From positions 248,001 to 312,000 of the forward strand of contig NZ_FNUC01000004.1 in the NCBI RefSeq assembly GCF_900106035.1: a DNA stretch of 64,000 nt. Reading direction: 5' to 3'. Made by a program: the position numbers and the translations under genes. Numbering within the stretch: position 1 is the first letter of the stretch; each line of letters starts with the position of its first letter. This document shows positions 1-8,152 of the stretch, one piece after another. This DNA comes from Jiangella alba (GTDB lineage Bacteria; Actinomycetota; Actinomycetes; Jiangellales; Jiangellaceae). The notes under the pieces are model-generated. The model ran no database searches, was not told the origin of the DNA, and worked only from the letters and a program-made list of their open reading frames with translations.

Positions 1-216
1 CTTGTACAGCGGCCGCAGCGCGGGCAGCAGCACGGTCTCGGTCAGCTCGGGGTCGAAGCCGAACGGGTCGACCTCGAACTCACCGGTCAGCCGGCGCCCG
101 GCGAACGCGACCACCTGGTCCAACCGCTCGCCGTCGATGCCCAGGCGGTCGCGCAGCGCCCGGCCGGCGGCGGTCGCGACGCGGTCCAGCAGACCGGGCA
201 GCGGGCTATCGGCCAC
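1..216 (-). CDS. 1-acylglycerol-3-phosphate acyltransferase-like protein (N-terminal fragment)
   Basis: Reading leftwards, a GTG at 216 opens a frame that runs 72 codons off the window edge. The visible end contains FDPELTETVLLPALRPLYK, the segment that precedes the acyltransferase core in actinobacterial lysophospholipid acyltransferase-like proteins; the catalytic HX4D motif lies outside the window. The start overlaps the end of the epimerase gene by 11 bases, so the two are probably translationally coupled. The order epimerase then acyltransferase matches Rv0501-Rv0502. The family call rests only on this N-terminal extension and the gene order. Confidence 0.6.
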   Translation of the reverse strand, partial: MADSPLPGLLDRVATAAGRALRDRLGIDGERLDQVVAFAGRRLTGEFEVDPFGFDPELTETVLLPALRPLYK

Positions 217-1240
217 GGGCGTCCTCCCCGGTCAGGATGCCGCGGACGGTGTGTTCGACGGCGCGGATGCGGTCGCGGTCGAGCAGCCCGCCGCGGGTGC
301 GCGCGTCGGCGAACGCGTCGAACGTGGCGACGGTGTCGTAGACGGGGTCGAACTTCAGCTGCGTGCGCATGCGGGTGGTGTCGACGCCGCGGCCGAAGGT
401 GAGGAATCGCACCAGCGCGGAGTCCATGTCGACGACGCCGCTGCGCTTGAGGACGCCGCCGACCAGCGGCGAGCCCAGCGTCGGCAGCGGCAGCGCCGGC
501 CGGCCGGCCCGCCGCAGCGCCTGGCTCAGCACCAGGAAGCCGTCGCCGGCCACGTTGAAGATGCCCGGCCGGTGCTCGACCGTGGCCACCCGCAGCGCCT
601 CGACGCAGTCGAGCTCGTGCACCAGTTGGAACCGCGGATCACGGCCCAGCACCACGGGCACCACCGGCAGCACGAAGTACTCGGACAGGCCGGTGCGGAT
701 CTGCGGGCCCAGCACGTTCGCGAACCGCAGAATGGTGACGCCGACGTCGGGGCGGCGCCGCGAGAACCCGCGCACGTACGCCTCGACCTCGCCGGCGTCC
801 TTCTCGTACCCGCGCCGCGAGTGCGCGCCCGCCACCATGTCCTCGGCGAACAGCGCCGGCGACTGCGGGCCCGAGCCGTACACCGTCGTCGACGACTTCA
901 CGACCACCTTGCGCACCGACCGCGAGCGCTGGCACGCCGCCAGCAACTGCATGGTGCCGATGACGTTGATCTCCTTCTGCGGCGTGCGCCCACCGGCGTC
1001 GGCACGCGTCGCGAGGATGTTCATGTGCACGACGGTGTCGGGCGCGGCCCGGTCGATCGCCCGGCCGATGTCGGACGTGCGAATGTCGGCGCGCACGAAC
1101 TCGGCCCCGCCGATGCTCTGCGTCGGCTCGACGAGATCGACGCCGACGACGCGGTCGACCCCCGCCTCGTCAGCGAGGCGTTCGGCCAGCCGGGCGCCCA
1201 GATACCGGGCGACCCCCACCACCATGACGACTTTGGACAC
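206..1240 (-). CDS. NAD-dependent epimerase/dehydratase (GalE2-like)
   Basis: A 344-residue extended short-chain dehydrogenase. The Rossmann N-terminus reads MSKVVMVVGVARYLGARLA, where the usual glycine-rich loop is relaxed, as is typical for the actinobacterial Rv0501 branch. The conserved acid at the end of beta-2 is in VVGVDLVEP, and a Ser/Thr-rich active-site segment (VVKSSTTVYG) comes near residue 115. The catalytic YxxxK is seen only loosely as RRGYEKDAGE. It follows the bS22 gene in the same direction. The substrate cannot be read from sequence; galE2 in mycobacteria is also poorly defined. Confidence 0.85.
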   Translation of the reverse strand: MSKVVMVVGVARYLGARLAERLADEAGVDRVVGVDLVEPTQSIGGAEFVRADIRTSDIGRAIDRAAPDTVVHMNILATRADAGGRTPQKEINVIGTMQLLAACQRSRSVRKVVVKSSTTVYGSGPQSPALFAEDMVAGAHSRRGYEKDAGEVEAYVRGFSRRRPDVGVTILRFANVLGPQIRTGLSEYFVLPVVPVVLGRDPRFQLVHELDCVEALRVATVEHRPGIFNVAGDGFLVLSQALRRAGRPALPLPTLGSPLVGGVLKRSGVVDMDSALVRFLTFGRGVDTTRMRTQLKFDPVYDTVATFDAFADARTRGGLLDRDRIRAVEHTVRGILTGEDARGR

Positions 1241-1323
1241 TCGTGTCCTGCTCTCCCCTGGAGCACGGCCGCGCGAGACACCACCCCCGCACGGCCGCCG
1301 GAGGGACTTAGCTGCTCAGTGAC

Positions 1324-1425
1324 TTACTTGCCCATGCGGCGACGCTGCACGCGCGTCCTGCGCAGGAGCTTGCGGTGCTTCTTCTTCGCCATCCGCTTGC
1401 GGCGCTTCTTGATCACAGAGCCCAC
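1324..1425 (-). CDS. 30S ribosomal protein bS22 (AURKAIP1/COX24 domain)
   Basis: A 33-codon gene reading [19 protein letters not shown], then a basic tail ending RRRMGK and TAA. More than half the residues are Lys or Arg. This matches the tiny actinobacterial ribosomal protein bS22 (Rv0500B in M. tuberculosis), which binds the small subunit near the decoding region. The GTG at 1425 is chosen because it gives the conserved M-G-S-V start; the internal GTG at 1416 would remove three conserved residues. It sits between the HTH gene and the epimerase, exactly as in mycobacteria. Confidence 0.93.
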   Translation of the reverse strand: MGSVIKKRRKRMAKKKHRKLLRRTRVQRRRMGK

Positions 1426-1523
1426 AGGGCAACCTCACTCGCAGGTCGACTGAACGCGCGACAGCCGCGCGACCGGCCAAGCCTACCCGGCTGACCGGGG
1501 GCGTCGTCCAATCGGATGCGGCG

Positions 1524-1742
1524 TCAGCCGGCTTCCATGCCCCGGACGTAGGAGTCGCGCAGGTACTCGTGCACCGCGCTCTCAGGGATGCGGAACGACC
1601 GGCCCACCTGCACGGCCGGCAGCGTGCCCGCGTGGACGAGGCGATACACCGTCATCTTCGACACCCTCATCGCCGTCGCCACCTCGGCGACAGTGAGGAA
1701 TCGCACCTCTCCGAGTGGTGCTTCGGGCCCGTTGGTCGTCAT
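1524..1742 (-). CDS. Excisionase-family helix-turn-helix DNA-binding protein
   Basis: A 72-residue protein that is almost entirely one MerR/excisionase-type winged helix. The core is VRFLTVAEVATAMRVSKMTV followed by YRLVHAGTLPAVQVGRSFRI. The ATG at 1742 is chosen because GGAGGAG lies just upstream; longer versions of the frame have non-coding composition. The position between proC/acuC and bS22 matches Rv0500A. It is probably a small transcription factor, not a phage excisionase, since there are no phage genes nearby. Its target is unknown. Confidence 0.88.
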   Translation of the reverse strand: MTTNGPEAPLGEVRFLTVAEVATAMRVSKMTVYRLVHAGTLPAVQVGRSFRIPESAVHEYLRDSYVRGMEAG

Positions 1743-2249
1743 CGCTCCTCCGCGACGTGCCTGCGGCGCCCATGGGTTGGACGCGCGTCTTCGGCTACGT
1801 GTTGCTTGATGGTAGTGGCGGATGTGACGGATGGGAAAGGGGGATCGAGAAGTGATTCGGGTTTGGGGCGGGTTTGGTCCTCTCTTGTGATCTTTTGGGG
1901 TGCTCTCGCTTCCTGGCGTGGGGCGCCGGCGGGGTGGGGACGCCGGTCGCCCGCGACGCCACTGTGCCGAGGCGATCGTGATCCGGGCTGCGGACGTGAC
2001 GGCAGGCCAGGACGTTGACGCCCGGAATATCGCCTGACGCCCCGGAAACCGGCGCTCGAGACCGCGAAACGGGGCCCTGTCCGCCGGTTCCCGGGGCGTG
2101 CGCCGATTTCCGACGGCGGCTAGCACCCGCCCGCCTCGCTCGTTCCCCGCTCGGACGCCCGCGCCAACCCCTGCCGGCGTCCCCGGCTCCGTCCACTGTC
2201 AGGTGCGCGGTGAGCGCCCCGGGGTTCTCGTCCCGCTTCCCGGCCGGCG
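1743..2249. other. Gene-free stretch upstream of the small HTH gene
   Basis: About 500 bases lie between the leftward acuC stop and the leftward HTH start. Short frames on both strands lack ribosome sites and family resemblance. A T/G-rich segment at about 1800-1900 stands out from the high-GC background and may hold the promoter of the HTH-bS22-epimerase unit. The only clear structure is the inverted repeat at 2037-2099. Confidence 0.5.
2037..2099 (-). terminator. Inverted repeat, probable terminator behind acuC
   Basis: ACGCCCCGGAAACCGGCG at 2037-2054 pairs with CGCCGGTTCCCGGGGCGT at 2082-2099, apart from one mismatched position near the middle. There is no U-tract, so it would act as a GC-rich hairpin. 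It lies about 150 bases beyond the end of the leftward proline dehydrogenase-proC-acuC operon. Confidence 0.45.
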
Positions 2250-3428
2250 TCAGTAGGTGGGGTCGAGGGCGTGCGACGGGAAGACGGCGAGGCGGGTGGC
2301 GTGGATGGCGCGGTCGAGGGAGCTGGCCGGGTCGTAGCCGGAGGACCAGTCGGCGTACGCCGGGGTGCCGCCGTCGGTCATGCGCCGCGGCGCGGTGTGG
2401 TGGTAACGGGCCTGGACGTGCGTCCGCCAGGCCGACGGCGTCTCGGTCGCGGGGTCGATGGGACGCTCGGCGGCGATGGCCAGCAGGTGCGTCCAGGCCC
2501 GGGGCACGACGTCGATGAGGGCGTACCCGCCGCCGCCGGTGGCCACCCAGCGGCCGTCGCAGAGCTCGTGCGCGAGGTCGTGCAGGACGCGGTAGGACTC
2601 GAGCTGGCCGTCCAGCGTCAGCGCCAGGTGCGCCAGCGGGTCGTCGACGTGGCTGTCACAGCCGTGCTGGGTGAACAGCACCTGCGGCTGCCAGGCGCGC
2701 AGCAGCGGCGGCACGACGGCGTGGAAGGCGCGCAGCCAGCCGGCGTCGCCGGTGCCCGGCGGCAGGGCGACGTTGACGGCGCTGCCCTCGGCGCCGGGGC
2801 CGCCGGTCTCGCTCGGGAAACCGGTGCCCGGGAACAGCGTGCGCGGCGATTCGTGCAGGCTGATCGTCAGCACCCGGGGGTCGTCGTAGAAGACGGCCTG
2901 CACGCCGTCGCCGTGGTGGACGTCGACGTCGACGTAGGCGACCCGCTCGGCGCCGGCGTCGAGCAGCGCCCGGATGCCCAGCGCGGGGTCGTTGTAGACG
3001 CAGAAGCCGGACGCGCTGGACGGCATCGCGTGGTGCAGCCCGCCCGCGACGTTGACGCCGTGCCGCGCGCGCCCCTCCCAGACCGCCCGGGCCGCCGCGA
3101 CGGTCCCGCCGGCCACCAGCGCGCTGGCGTCGTGCATGCCGGCGAAGCACGGGTCGTCGGTGGTGCCGAGGCCGTGCACGAGGTCGACGGTGCTGGGATC
3201 GATGCTGGCCGCCTTGACCGCGTCGAGGTAGCCGGGGGTGTGCACGGTGCGCAGCGTGGCGTCGTCGGCCGGTTCGGGCACCTCGACGTGCACGCCGTCG
3301 CCGTCGAGCACGCCCAGCGCGCGGGCCAGCCGGATGGTGAGGTCGACGCGCACCGGGTTGAGCGGGTGCCCGTGACCGAAGTCGTAGCCGGTCAGGGCGT
3401 CGGACCAGGCGACATGCACGGTGTGCAT
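2250..3428 (-). CDS. acuC: Acetoin utilization protein AcuC (class I deacetylase fold)
   Basis: A 392-residue arginase/deacetylase-fold protein related to histone deacetylases. The signature is complete: AGGLHHAM with the paired histidines, YVDVDVHHGDGVQ with the zinc-binding Asp and His, LHESPRTLFPGTG, HGCDSHVDDPLAHL with the second metal Asp, and GGGGYAL near the end. AcuC proteins deacetylate lysines, for example on acetyl-CoA synthetase. The ATG at 3428 follows the proC stop by two bases, making it the last gene of the proline dehydrogenase-proC-acuC operon. The physiological substrate here is not known. Confidence 0.9.
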   Translation of the reverse strand: MHTVHVAWSDALTGYDFGHGHPLNPVRVDLTIRLARALGVLDGDGVHVEVPEPADDATLRTVHTPGYLDAVKAASIDPSTVDLVHGLGTTDDPCFAGMHDASALVAGGTVAAARAVWEGRARHGVNVAGGLHHAMPSSASGFCVYNDPALGIRALLDAGAERVAYVDVDVHHGDGVQAVFYDDPRVLTISLHESPRTLFPGTGFPSETGGPGAEGSAVNVALPPGTGDAGWLRAFHAVVPPLLRAWQPQVLFTQHGCDSHVDDPLAHLALTLDGQLESYRVLHDLAHELCDGRWVATGGGGYALIDVVPRAWTHLLAIAAERPIDPATETPSAWRTHVQARYHHTAPRRMTDGGTPAYADWSSGYDPASSLDRAIHATRLAVFPSHALDPTY

Positions 3429-3430
3429 GG

Positions 3431-4234
3431 TCAGGCCGGCTCGCCGGACGACAGCGCGCGGGAGCGGTCGCGGGCGGCCTCGAGCGCGGCGAGGAAGTCG
3501 GCGCGGACCTTGCCGTCCTCCAACTGCCGCAGCGCCGCCGCCGTGGTGCCGCCGGGCGAGGTGACCCGCTCGCGCAGCACCGTCGGGTGCTCGCCGGAGT
3601 CGCGCAGCAGCGCGGCCGAGCCGGCCAGCGTCTGCACGACCAACTCGGTGGCGGTGGCGCGGGTCAGGCCGAGGTGGACACCGCCCTCGATCATCGACTC
3701 GGCCACGTAGAACACGTACGCCGGGCCGGAGCCGGAGACGGCGGTGACGGCGTCCTGCTGCGACTCGGGCACCCGCGTGACGCGCCCGGTGGAGCGCAGC
3801 AGCTCCTCGGCCTCGCGCAGCTGCTCGTCGCCGCTGTGCGTGCCGGGCGAGATGGCGGCCATGCCCTCGCCGACCAGCGCCGGGGTGTTCGGCATGACCC
3901 GCACGACGGCGACGCCGGCGGGCAGCCGCGACTCGACGAACGCCGTCGTGATGCCGGCCGCCAGCGACACGAACAGCTGGCCGGGGCGGGCCTCGGCGGC
4001 GACCTCGTCGAGCAGCGGGCCGACGTCGTGCGGCTTCACCACGAGCAGGACGGTGCCGGCGCGGCGCACGGCCTCGGCGTTGCCGACCACCTCGACGCCG
4101 TACCGCTCGGTCAGCTCGGCCGCGCGTTCCGGCCGCTTCTCGCCGACCAGGAGGTCGGACGCGGGCCGTCCCTGCAGGATGCCGGCGAGCAGCGCCTCGC
4201 CCATCACGCCGGCCCCGAGCAGCGCCACCGTCAT
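3431..4234 (-). CDS. proC: Pyrroline-5-carboxylate reductase
   Basis: 267 residues starting MTVALLGAGVMGEALLAG, which carries the NAD(P)-binding GxGxMG loop. The C-terminal half has the family signature DAVTAVSGSGPAYVFYVAES and the helix ending ELVVQTLAGSAALL. ProC makes the last step of proline synthesis, reducing P5C with NAD(P)H. The ATG at 4234 is fixed by the family length and by an ATGA overlap with the upstream proline dehydrogenase stop; longer frames read into that gene. The preceding gene in the operon runs the reverse direction of proline metabolism. Confidence 0.95.
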   Translation of the reverse strand: MTVALLGAGVMGEALLAGILQGRPASDLLVGEKRPERAAELTERYGVEVVGNAEAVRRAGTVLLVVKPHDVGPLLDEVAAEARPGQLFVSLAAGITTAFVESRLPAGVAVVRVMPNTPALVGEGMAAISPGTHSGDEQLREAEELLRSTGRVTRVPESQQDAVTAVSGSGPAYVFYVAESMIEGGVHLGLTRATATELVVQTLAGSAALLRDSGEHPTVLRERVTSPGGTTAAALRQLEDGKVRADFLAALEAARDRSRALSSGEPA

Positions 4235-5172
4235 TTCGAACTCGCCACCGATCGCAGGAGGAAACCGAGGTTGGCCGGCCGTTCGGCCAGCCGGCGGACC
4301 AGATAGGCGTACCACTCCGGGCCGTAGGGCACGTACACGCGGACCCGCTCGCCGGCCCGGACCAGCCGGAGCTGCTCGCGCGAGCGCAGGCCGTAGAGCA
4401 TCTGGTACTCGTAGCTGCCCTGCTCGCGGCGGTGCCGGGCGGCCAGCGACCCGGCGATCTCGACCAGCCGGGCGTCGTGGGTGGCGATCATCGGGTAGCC
4501 GGCGCCGGCGAACAGCACCTTCATGCAGCGGACGTACGAGCGGTCGACCTCGCCGCGGTCGCGGAAGGCGACGGTCTCGGGCTCGTCGTAGGCGCCCTTG
4601 CACAGCCGCACGCGCGAGCCCTCGTGGGCGAGGTCGCGGCAGTCGGACTCGGTGCGCTTGAGCTGGGCCTGCAGCACCGCGCCGACGCTGGGGAAGTCGG
4701 CGCGCAGCTCGCGCAGGACGTCCAGCGTGGCATCGGTGGTGGTGTGGTCCTCCATGTCCAGCGTCACCGTGGTGCCGGCGTCGGCCGCGGCCTGGCAGAT
4801 CTGCTGCGCGTTCTCCAGCGCGATGGCGGCGCCGTCGGCCGGCAGCGTCTGACCGACCGCCGACAGCGGCACCGACACCTCGACGTCGGGGGTGAGCTCG
4901 GCCTTGCGCAGCGCCTCGAGCAGCGCGACGTAGGTCTGCGCGATGCGGGTGGCGTGGGCGCGGTCGTGGGTGGGCTCGCCCAGGTGGTCGATGGTGACGG
5001 CGAGCCCCTCGCCGGCCAGCTCACCGGCCACTCGCACGGCGTCGCTCTGCTCGCTGCCGGCGACGTACCGGGCGACGACGTTGCGGGTCAGCGGGATGCG
5101 CTCGACGGTGTGCCGCAGCCGCTCGCTGCGCGACGCGCCCAGCAACGCCGAACGCACCATCGTTCCTGCCAA
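4231..5172 (-). CDS. Proline dehydrogenase (monofunctional)
   Basis: A 313-residue single-domain flavoenzyme that oxidises proline to pyrroline-5-carboxylate. The family hallmarks are visible: VSVPLSAVGQTLPADGA, VTLDMEDHT, VRLCKGAYDEPE and, near the C-terminus, RVYVPYGPEWYAYLVRRLAE with the two Arg that bind the proline carboxylate. There is no P5C dehydrogenase domain. It is the first gene of the operon, and its TGA overlaps the proC ATG by four bases. Pairing with proC is known in other actinomycetes. Confidence 0.93.
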   Translation of the reverse strand: MAGTMVRSALLGASRSERLRHTVERIPLTRNVVARYVAGSEQSDAVRVAGELAGEGLAVTIDHLGEPTHDRAHATRIAQTYVALLEALRKAELTPDVEVSVPLSAVGQTLPADGAAIALENAQQICQAAADAGTTVTLDMEDHTTTDATLDVLRELRADFPSVGAVLQAQLKRTESDCRDLAHEGSRVRLCKGAYDEPETVAFRDRGEVDRSYVRCMKVLFAGAGYPMIATHDARLVEIAGSLAARHRREQGSYEYQMLYGLRSREQLRLVRAGERVRVYVPYGPEWYAYLVRRLAERPANLGFLLRSVASSK

Positions 5173-5227
5173 GGCGGTGCCCTCTCCTTCACGGTAGGCG
5201 GACCCCGCCAGCGTACGGCACCAGCGA

Positions 5228-5956
5228 TCAGGGGGTGCGGCGACGCAACGTGGCCGCGCCGAGCGCCAGCAGCGCCACCGAGAAGCCGAGAACGACGCCG
5301 ATCTGACCCCACACCTGCGGGTCGACGTTGGTCTGCACCTCGCTCATCGCGTCGACGGCGTACGACAGCGGCAGCACGTCGGAGATGGCGCTCAGCACGT
5401 CCGGCAGCTGGTCGCGCGGCACCAGCAGGCCGCAGAGCAGGAACTGCGGGACGATCAGCGCCGGCATGAACTGGACGACCTGGAACTCCGTCGACGCGAA
5501 GGCGCTGACGAACAGCCCGAGCGCCACGCCCAGCAGCGCGTCGAACACCGCGACGGCGACCAGCAGCCAGGCCGGGCCGGCCGTGTTGAGGTCGAGCAGG
5601 CCGATCGCCACCGACGCCGTGATCAGCGCCTGCACCAGCGCCACCAGCCCGAACGCCACGGCGTAGCCGGCCAGGAAGTCGAACTTGCCGGTCGGCATCG
5701 ACAGCAGCCGCTCCAGCGTCCCCGACGTCCGCTCCCGCAGCGTCGCGATGGACGTCACCAGGAACATCACCAGGAACGGGAAGATCGCCAGCAGCGCCGG
5801 GCCGATGCGGTCGAACACGGCTCCGCCGTCGTAGATCCACCACAGCAGCGCCAGCAGCAGGCTGGGGACGACCAGCATCAGCGCGATCGTGCGCGGGTCG
5901 TGGCGCAGCTGCGACAGCACGCGCGCGGCCGTGGCCAGGGTGATCCGCGGGGTCAT
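5228..5956 (-). CDS. ABC-2 type transporter permease
   Basis: 242 residues with about six hydrophobic segments, the arrangement of ABC-2 export permeases. The segment LRERTSGTLERLLSMPT, a cytoplasmic loop typical of daunorubicin-type and Na+-type exporters, lies near residue 75. The ATG at 5956 is preceded by CAGGAGGTG and overlaps the ATPase stop (ATGA). Together with the ATPase it should form a homodimeric-permease exporter; the substrate is unknown. The TetR gene upstream suggests drug or lipid export under repression. Confidence 0.88.
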   Translation of the reverse strand: MTPRITLATAARVLSQLRHDPRTIALMLVVPSLLLALLWWIYDGGAVFDRIGPALLAIFPFLVMFLVTSIATLRERTSGTLERLLSMPTGKFDFLAGYAVAFGLVALVQALITASVAIGLLDLNTAGPAWLLVAVAVFDALLGVALGLFVSAFASTEFQVVQFMPALIVPQFLLCGLLVPRDQLPDVLSAISDVLPLSYAVDAMSEVQTNVDPQVWGQIGVVLGFSVALLALGAATLRRRTP

Positions 5957-6681
5957 GACGACACCTCCTGCTCGGCCTTCTCCACCAGTTCGAGGAACGC
6001 GCCCTCGGCGTCGGCCGCGCCGGTGCGGGCCAGCAGGCCGGCCAGCGTGTCGTCGGCCAGCAGCCGTCCGTCGCGCAGCAGCACCAGCCGCTCGCACCGC
6101 TCGGCCTCGTCCATCACGTGGCTGGACACCAGCAGCGTGGCGCCGTCGGCGGCGAGCCGGTTGAACAGCTCCCACAGCTGCACCCGCAGCACCGGGTCGA
6201 GGCCCACGGTCGGCTCGTCGAGCACCAGCAGTTCCGGCGAGCCGAGCAGCGCCGTCGCCAGCGAGACGCGCGACTCCTGCCCGCCGGACAGCCGCCCGAC
6301 CAGGTGGTCGGCGTGGGTGCCGAGGTCGACCTGCTCGATCGCGCGGTCGACGTCGCTCGCCGGGGCGCCGAGGACGCGGGCGTAGTAGCGCAGGTTCTGC
6401 CGGATCGTCAGGTCGGCGTAGACGCTGGGCGCCTGGGTGACGTAGGCGACGCGGTCGCGCAGCACCTTGGCGCCGGCCGGCTGACCGAGCACCTCGACCG
6501 TCCCGCCGGCGACTTTCTGTACCCCCACGATCGCGCGCATCAGCGTCGACTTCCCGGACCCGGACGGGCCGAGCAGGCCGGTCACGCTGCCGGTGCGGAT
6601 GTCCAGGTCGAAGTCGTCGAGGACGGTGAGCGGGCCGCGGACGACCCGCAGCCCGCGGATCCGTACTGCGGAATTCATCAT
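5953..6681 (-). CDS. ABC transporter ATP-binding protein
   Basis: A 242-residue nucleotide-binding domain with Walker A GPSGSGKSTL, signature LSGGQESRVS and Walker B LLVLDEPTVGLDP, followed by the H-loop SSHVMDEAE. The signature Q-E-S variant in place of Q-x-Q-R is seen in ABC-2 exporter ATPases. Two adjacent ATGs (6681 and 6678) are possible starts. It is coupled to the permease by a four-base overlap and follows the TetR gene by 49 bases in the same direction, so all three may form one transcript. Confidence 0.92.
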   Translation of the reverse strand: MMNSAVRIRGLRVVRGPLTVLDDFDLDIRTGSVTGLLGPSGSGKSTLMRAIVGVQKVAGGTVEVLGQPAGAKVLRDRVAYVTQAPSVYADLTIRQNLRYYARVLGAPASDVDRAIEQVDLGTHADHLVGRLSGGQESRVSLATALLGSPELLVLDEPTVGLDPVLRVQLWELFNRLAADGATLLVSSHVMDEAERCERLVLLRDGRLLADDTLAGLLARTGAADAEGAFLELVEKAEQEVSS

Positions 6682-6730
6682 GTGATGAATAGTGCGGCCG
6701 CGAGCGAGCCCCCGTCAAGCGTCGGGGGTA

Positions 6731-7345
6731 TCAGTCCTGCTCGAACGCGCCGTCGTAGTAGCGCTGCAGCACCGGGGCGATCAGCCGCACCAGCTCCTCG
6801 TCGGACACCGAGGCGATGGGCTCCAGCTTGACCACGTAGCGGGTGATCGCCAGCCCGATGAGCTGCGACACCATGGCCTCGGCCCGCAGCGCACCGTCCG
6901 GCACGCCCTCGAAGGCGACGAGGACGCGGCCGAGGATGGCGCGGGTGACGAACTGGCGCATCAGCCGGGCCGCAGCCTCGTGCTGCATGGCCGAACGGAG
7001 CAGCGCCAGGATCGGCGCCCGGCCGGCCGGCTGGCTCCAGACGCCGAGGAACGTGCGGATGGCCCGCTCCCCGATGCCGTCGCCGCCGGCATCGTCGATG
7101 ACCGCGTCGGCGATGAGCTCCGGGTCGAACGGGATGTCCATGGCGGCCAGGAAGAGCTTCTCCTTGGTCCCGAAGTAGTGATGGACGAGCGCCGGGTCGA
7201 CCCCCGCGGCCGCCGCGATGGCGCGCACGCTGGCGCCGTCGTACCCGCGCTCCCCGAACACGTCGCGCGCCGCGGCGAGGATCTCTCCCCTGGTGTCGGG
7301 CGCGCCTCGGCGACGCCCCGACCGACCTCGAAGAACCTTTCCCAC
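6731..7345 (-). CDS. TetR family transcriptional regulator
   Basis: 204 residues. The N-terminal helix-turn-helix reads TRGEILAAARDVFGERGYDG, then VRAIAAAAGVDPALVHHYFG and TKEKLF. This is the TetR pattern with the PALVHHYFGTKE recognition-helix type. The C-terminal ligand domain resembles TetR_C_7-like actinobacterial repressors. It is the first gene of the leftward ABC cluster and probably represses it, with the ligand being the exported compound. The frame start at 7345 gives a short basic tail before the HTH, as is common in this group. Confidence 0.9.
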   Translation of the reverse strand: MGKVLRGRSGRRRGAPDTRGEILAAARDVFGERGYDGASVRAIAAAAGVDPALVHHYFGTKEKLFLAAMDIPFDPELIADAVIDDAGGDGIGERAIRTFLGVWSQPAGRAPILALLRSAMQHEAAARLMRQFVTRAILGRVLVAFEGVPDGALRAEAMVSQLIGLAITRYVVKLEPIASVSDEELVRLIAPVLQRYYDGAFEQD

Positions 7346-7490
7346 AATTCCGGCATCCTATCCGCCGGCGCCGGCCAGCGCCCGCCGCCGACTCCGTCAC
7401 ACATCTGACATGTGCCGTGTTGTCGCATTCTTTCGGTGATGTGCGAGAAGTGTCGAAAACTCGGTGGAAATGCGCCGCCACCATCATGAA

Positions 7491-7541
7491 CCTCCTGTAC
7501 AGGAGGGGTATGCGGCGGCGAGTCACACCAATCGGGTGACT
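7491..7541. promoter_or_regulatory. Two dyads in the TetR / WQGP-protein divergent region
   Basis: CCTCCTGTACAGGAGG at 7491-7506 is a perfect 16-base palindrome. A second dyad, AGTCAC...GTGACT, spans 7521-7541 with further pairing inside. Both lie in the 308-base spacer between the leftward tetR start (7345) and the rightward WQGP gene (7654). They are candidate operators for the TetR protein or another regulator. No other gene is seen in this spacer. Confidence 0.5.
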
Positions 7542-7555
7542 CTCCGACAACACGC

Positions 7556-7580
7556 TTGACATAGCTCGCCGGCCAGTCAA
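7556..7580 (+). promoter_or_regulatory. TTGAC-N15-GTCAA element, candidate promoter/operator
   Basis: TTGACA at 7556 is followed after 14 bases by GTCAAA, giving an inverted repeat TTGAC-N15-GTCAA. The start codon at 7654 is 98 bases downstream. TTGACA fits a -35 hexamer, but no good TANNNT lies at the right spacing, so an activator site or an unusual sigma factor is possible. The same element with the same spacing occurs before the paralogue at 15386-15410. Confidence 0.55.
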
Positions 7581-7653
7581 AGCTTTCGTGCTGATGCGCA
7601 TCAAAGCACCAACCGACCGCAACACAACGCGTGATCATTCAAGGAGTATTCTG

Positions 7654-8139
7654 GTGAAGAACGTACTGCGCGGCGCCCTCGTCGCTGGTGTGGCGTTCGC
7701 AGCCTCCATGGGCATCGGGGCCACGGCTTCCGCGGTCCCGGAGGTTCCGGAGGTTCCGGGCGTCGACGCTCTGCCCGAGATCGACATCCTGAACAACGCC
7801 TGCATCCTGCCCTGGTTCTGGCAGGGCCCCGTCAACCTCGGGGTCGAGGACCAGTACGGCTCGTACTCGGCCTGTAACGGTGCGGCCGAGGACGGCGAGG
7901 GCAGCAGCATCGCCGACAACGCGTGCATCCTGCCGTGGTTCTGGCAGGGCCCGTTCAACGTCCTGCTGGGCAGCCAGGCCGGCGACTACGCGGCCTGCAA
8001 CGGCTCCGAGGAGATCCCGGCCGACGTCCAGGAGCAGCTGGAGAGCCTGCTGCCCGAGGGTGTCGCCCCCGAGGACCTCACCGAGACCGAGCTGCTGGAG
8101 CTGCTCCCCGAGGGCACGCAGCTGCTGCCGCAGGGCTGA
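7654..8139 (+). CDS. Small secreted WQGP-repeat protein
   Basis: A 161-residue exported protein that I cannot place in a known family. A signal peptide (VKNVLRGALVAGVAFAA, cleavage near ATASA-VP) is followed by a Pro/Glu-rich spacer and two repeats of the form NACILPWFWQGPxN...YxACNG. The repeats have Cys50-Cys74 and Cys91-Cys115, both pairs 24 apart, suggesting disulfide loops. The tail is acidic and Leu-rich with no wall anchor. The GTG at 7654 is chosen because AAGGAG lies seven bases upstream and it opens the signal peptide. It shares signal sequence, repeats and promoter motif with the anchored protein at 13812-15314. Confidence 0.85.
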   Translation: MKNVLRGALVAGVAFAASMGIGATASAVPEVPEVPGVDALPEIDILNNACILPWFWQGPVNLGVEDQYGSYSACNGAAEDGEGSSIADNACILPWFWQGPFNVLLGSQAGDYAACNGSEEIPADVQEQLESLLPEGVAPEDLTETELLELLPEGTQLLPQG

Positions 8140-8152
8140 CTCTGGGCTGAGG

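Noticed and set aside
7654-8139. Identification of the WQGP protein as a chaplin or rodlin
   Set aside because: Organisation is similar (signal peptide, Cys pair, anchored and free forms) but the chaplin core with VPVNVCGN and GLLNPAFGN is absent.
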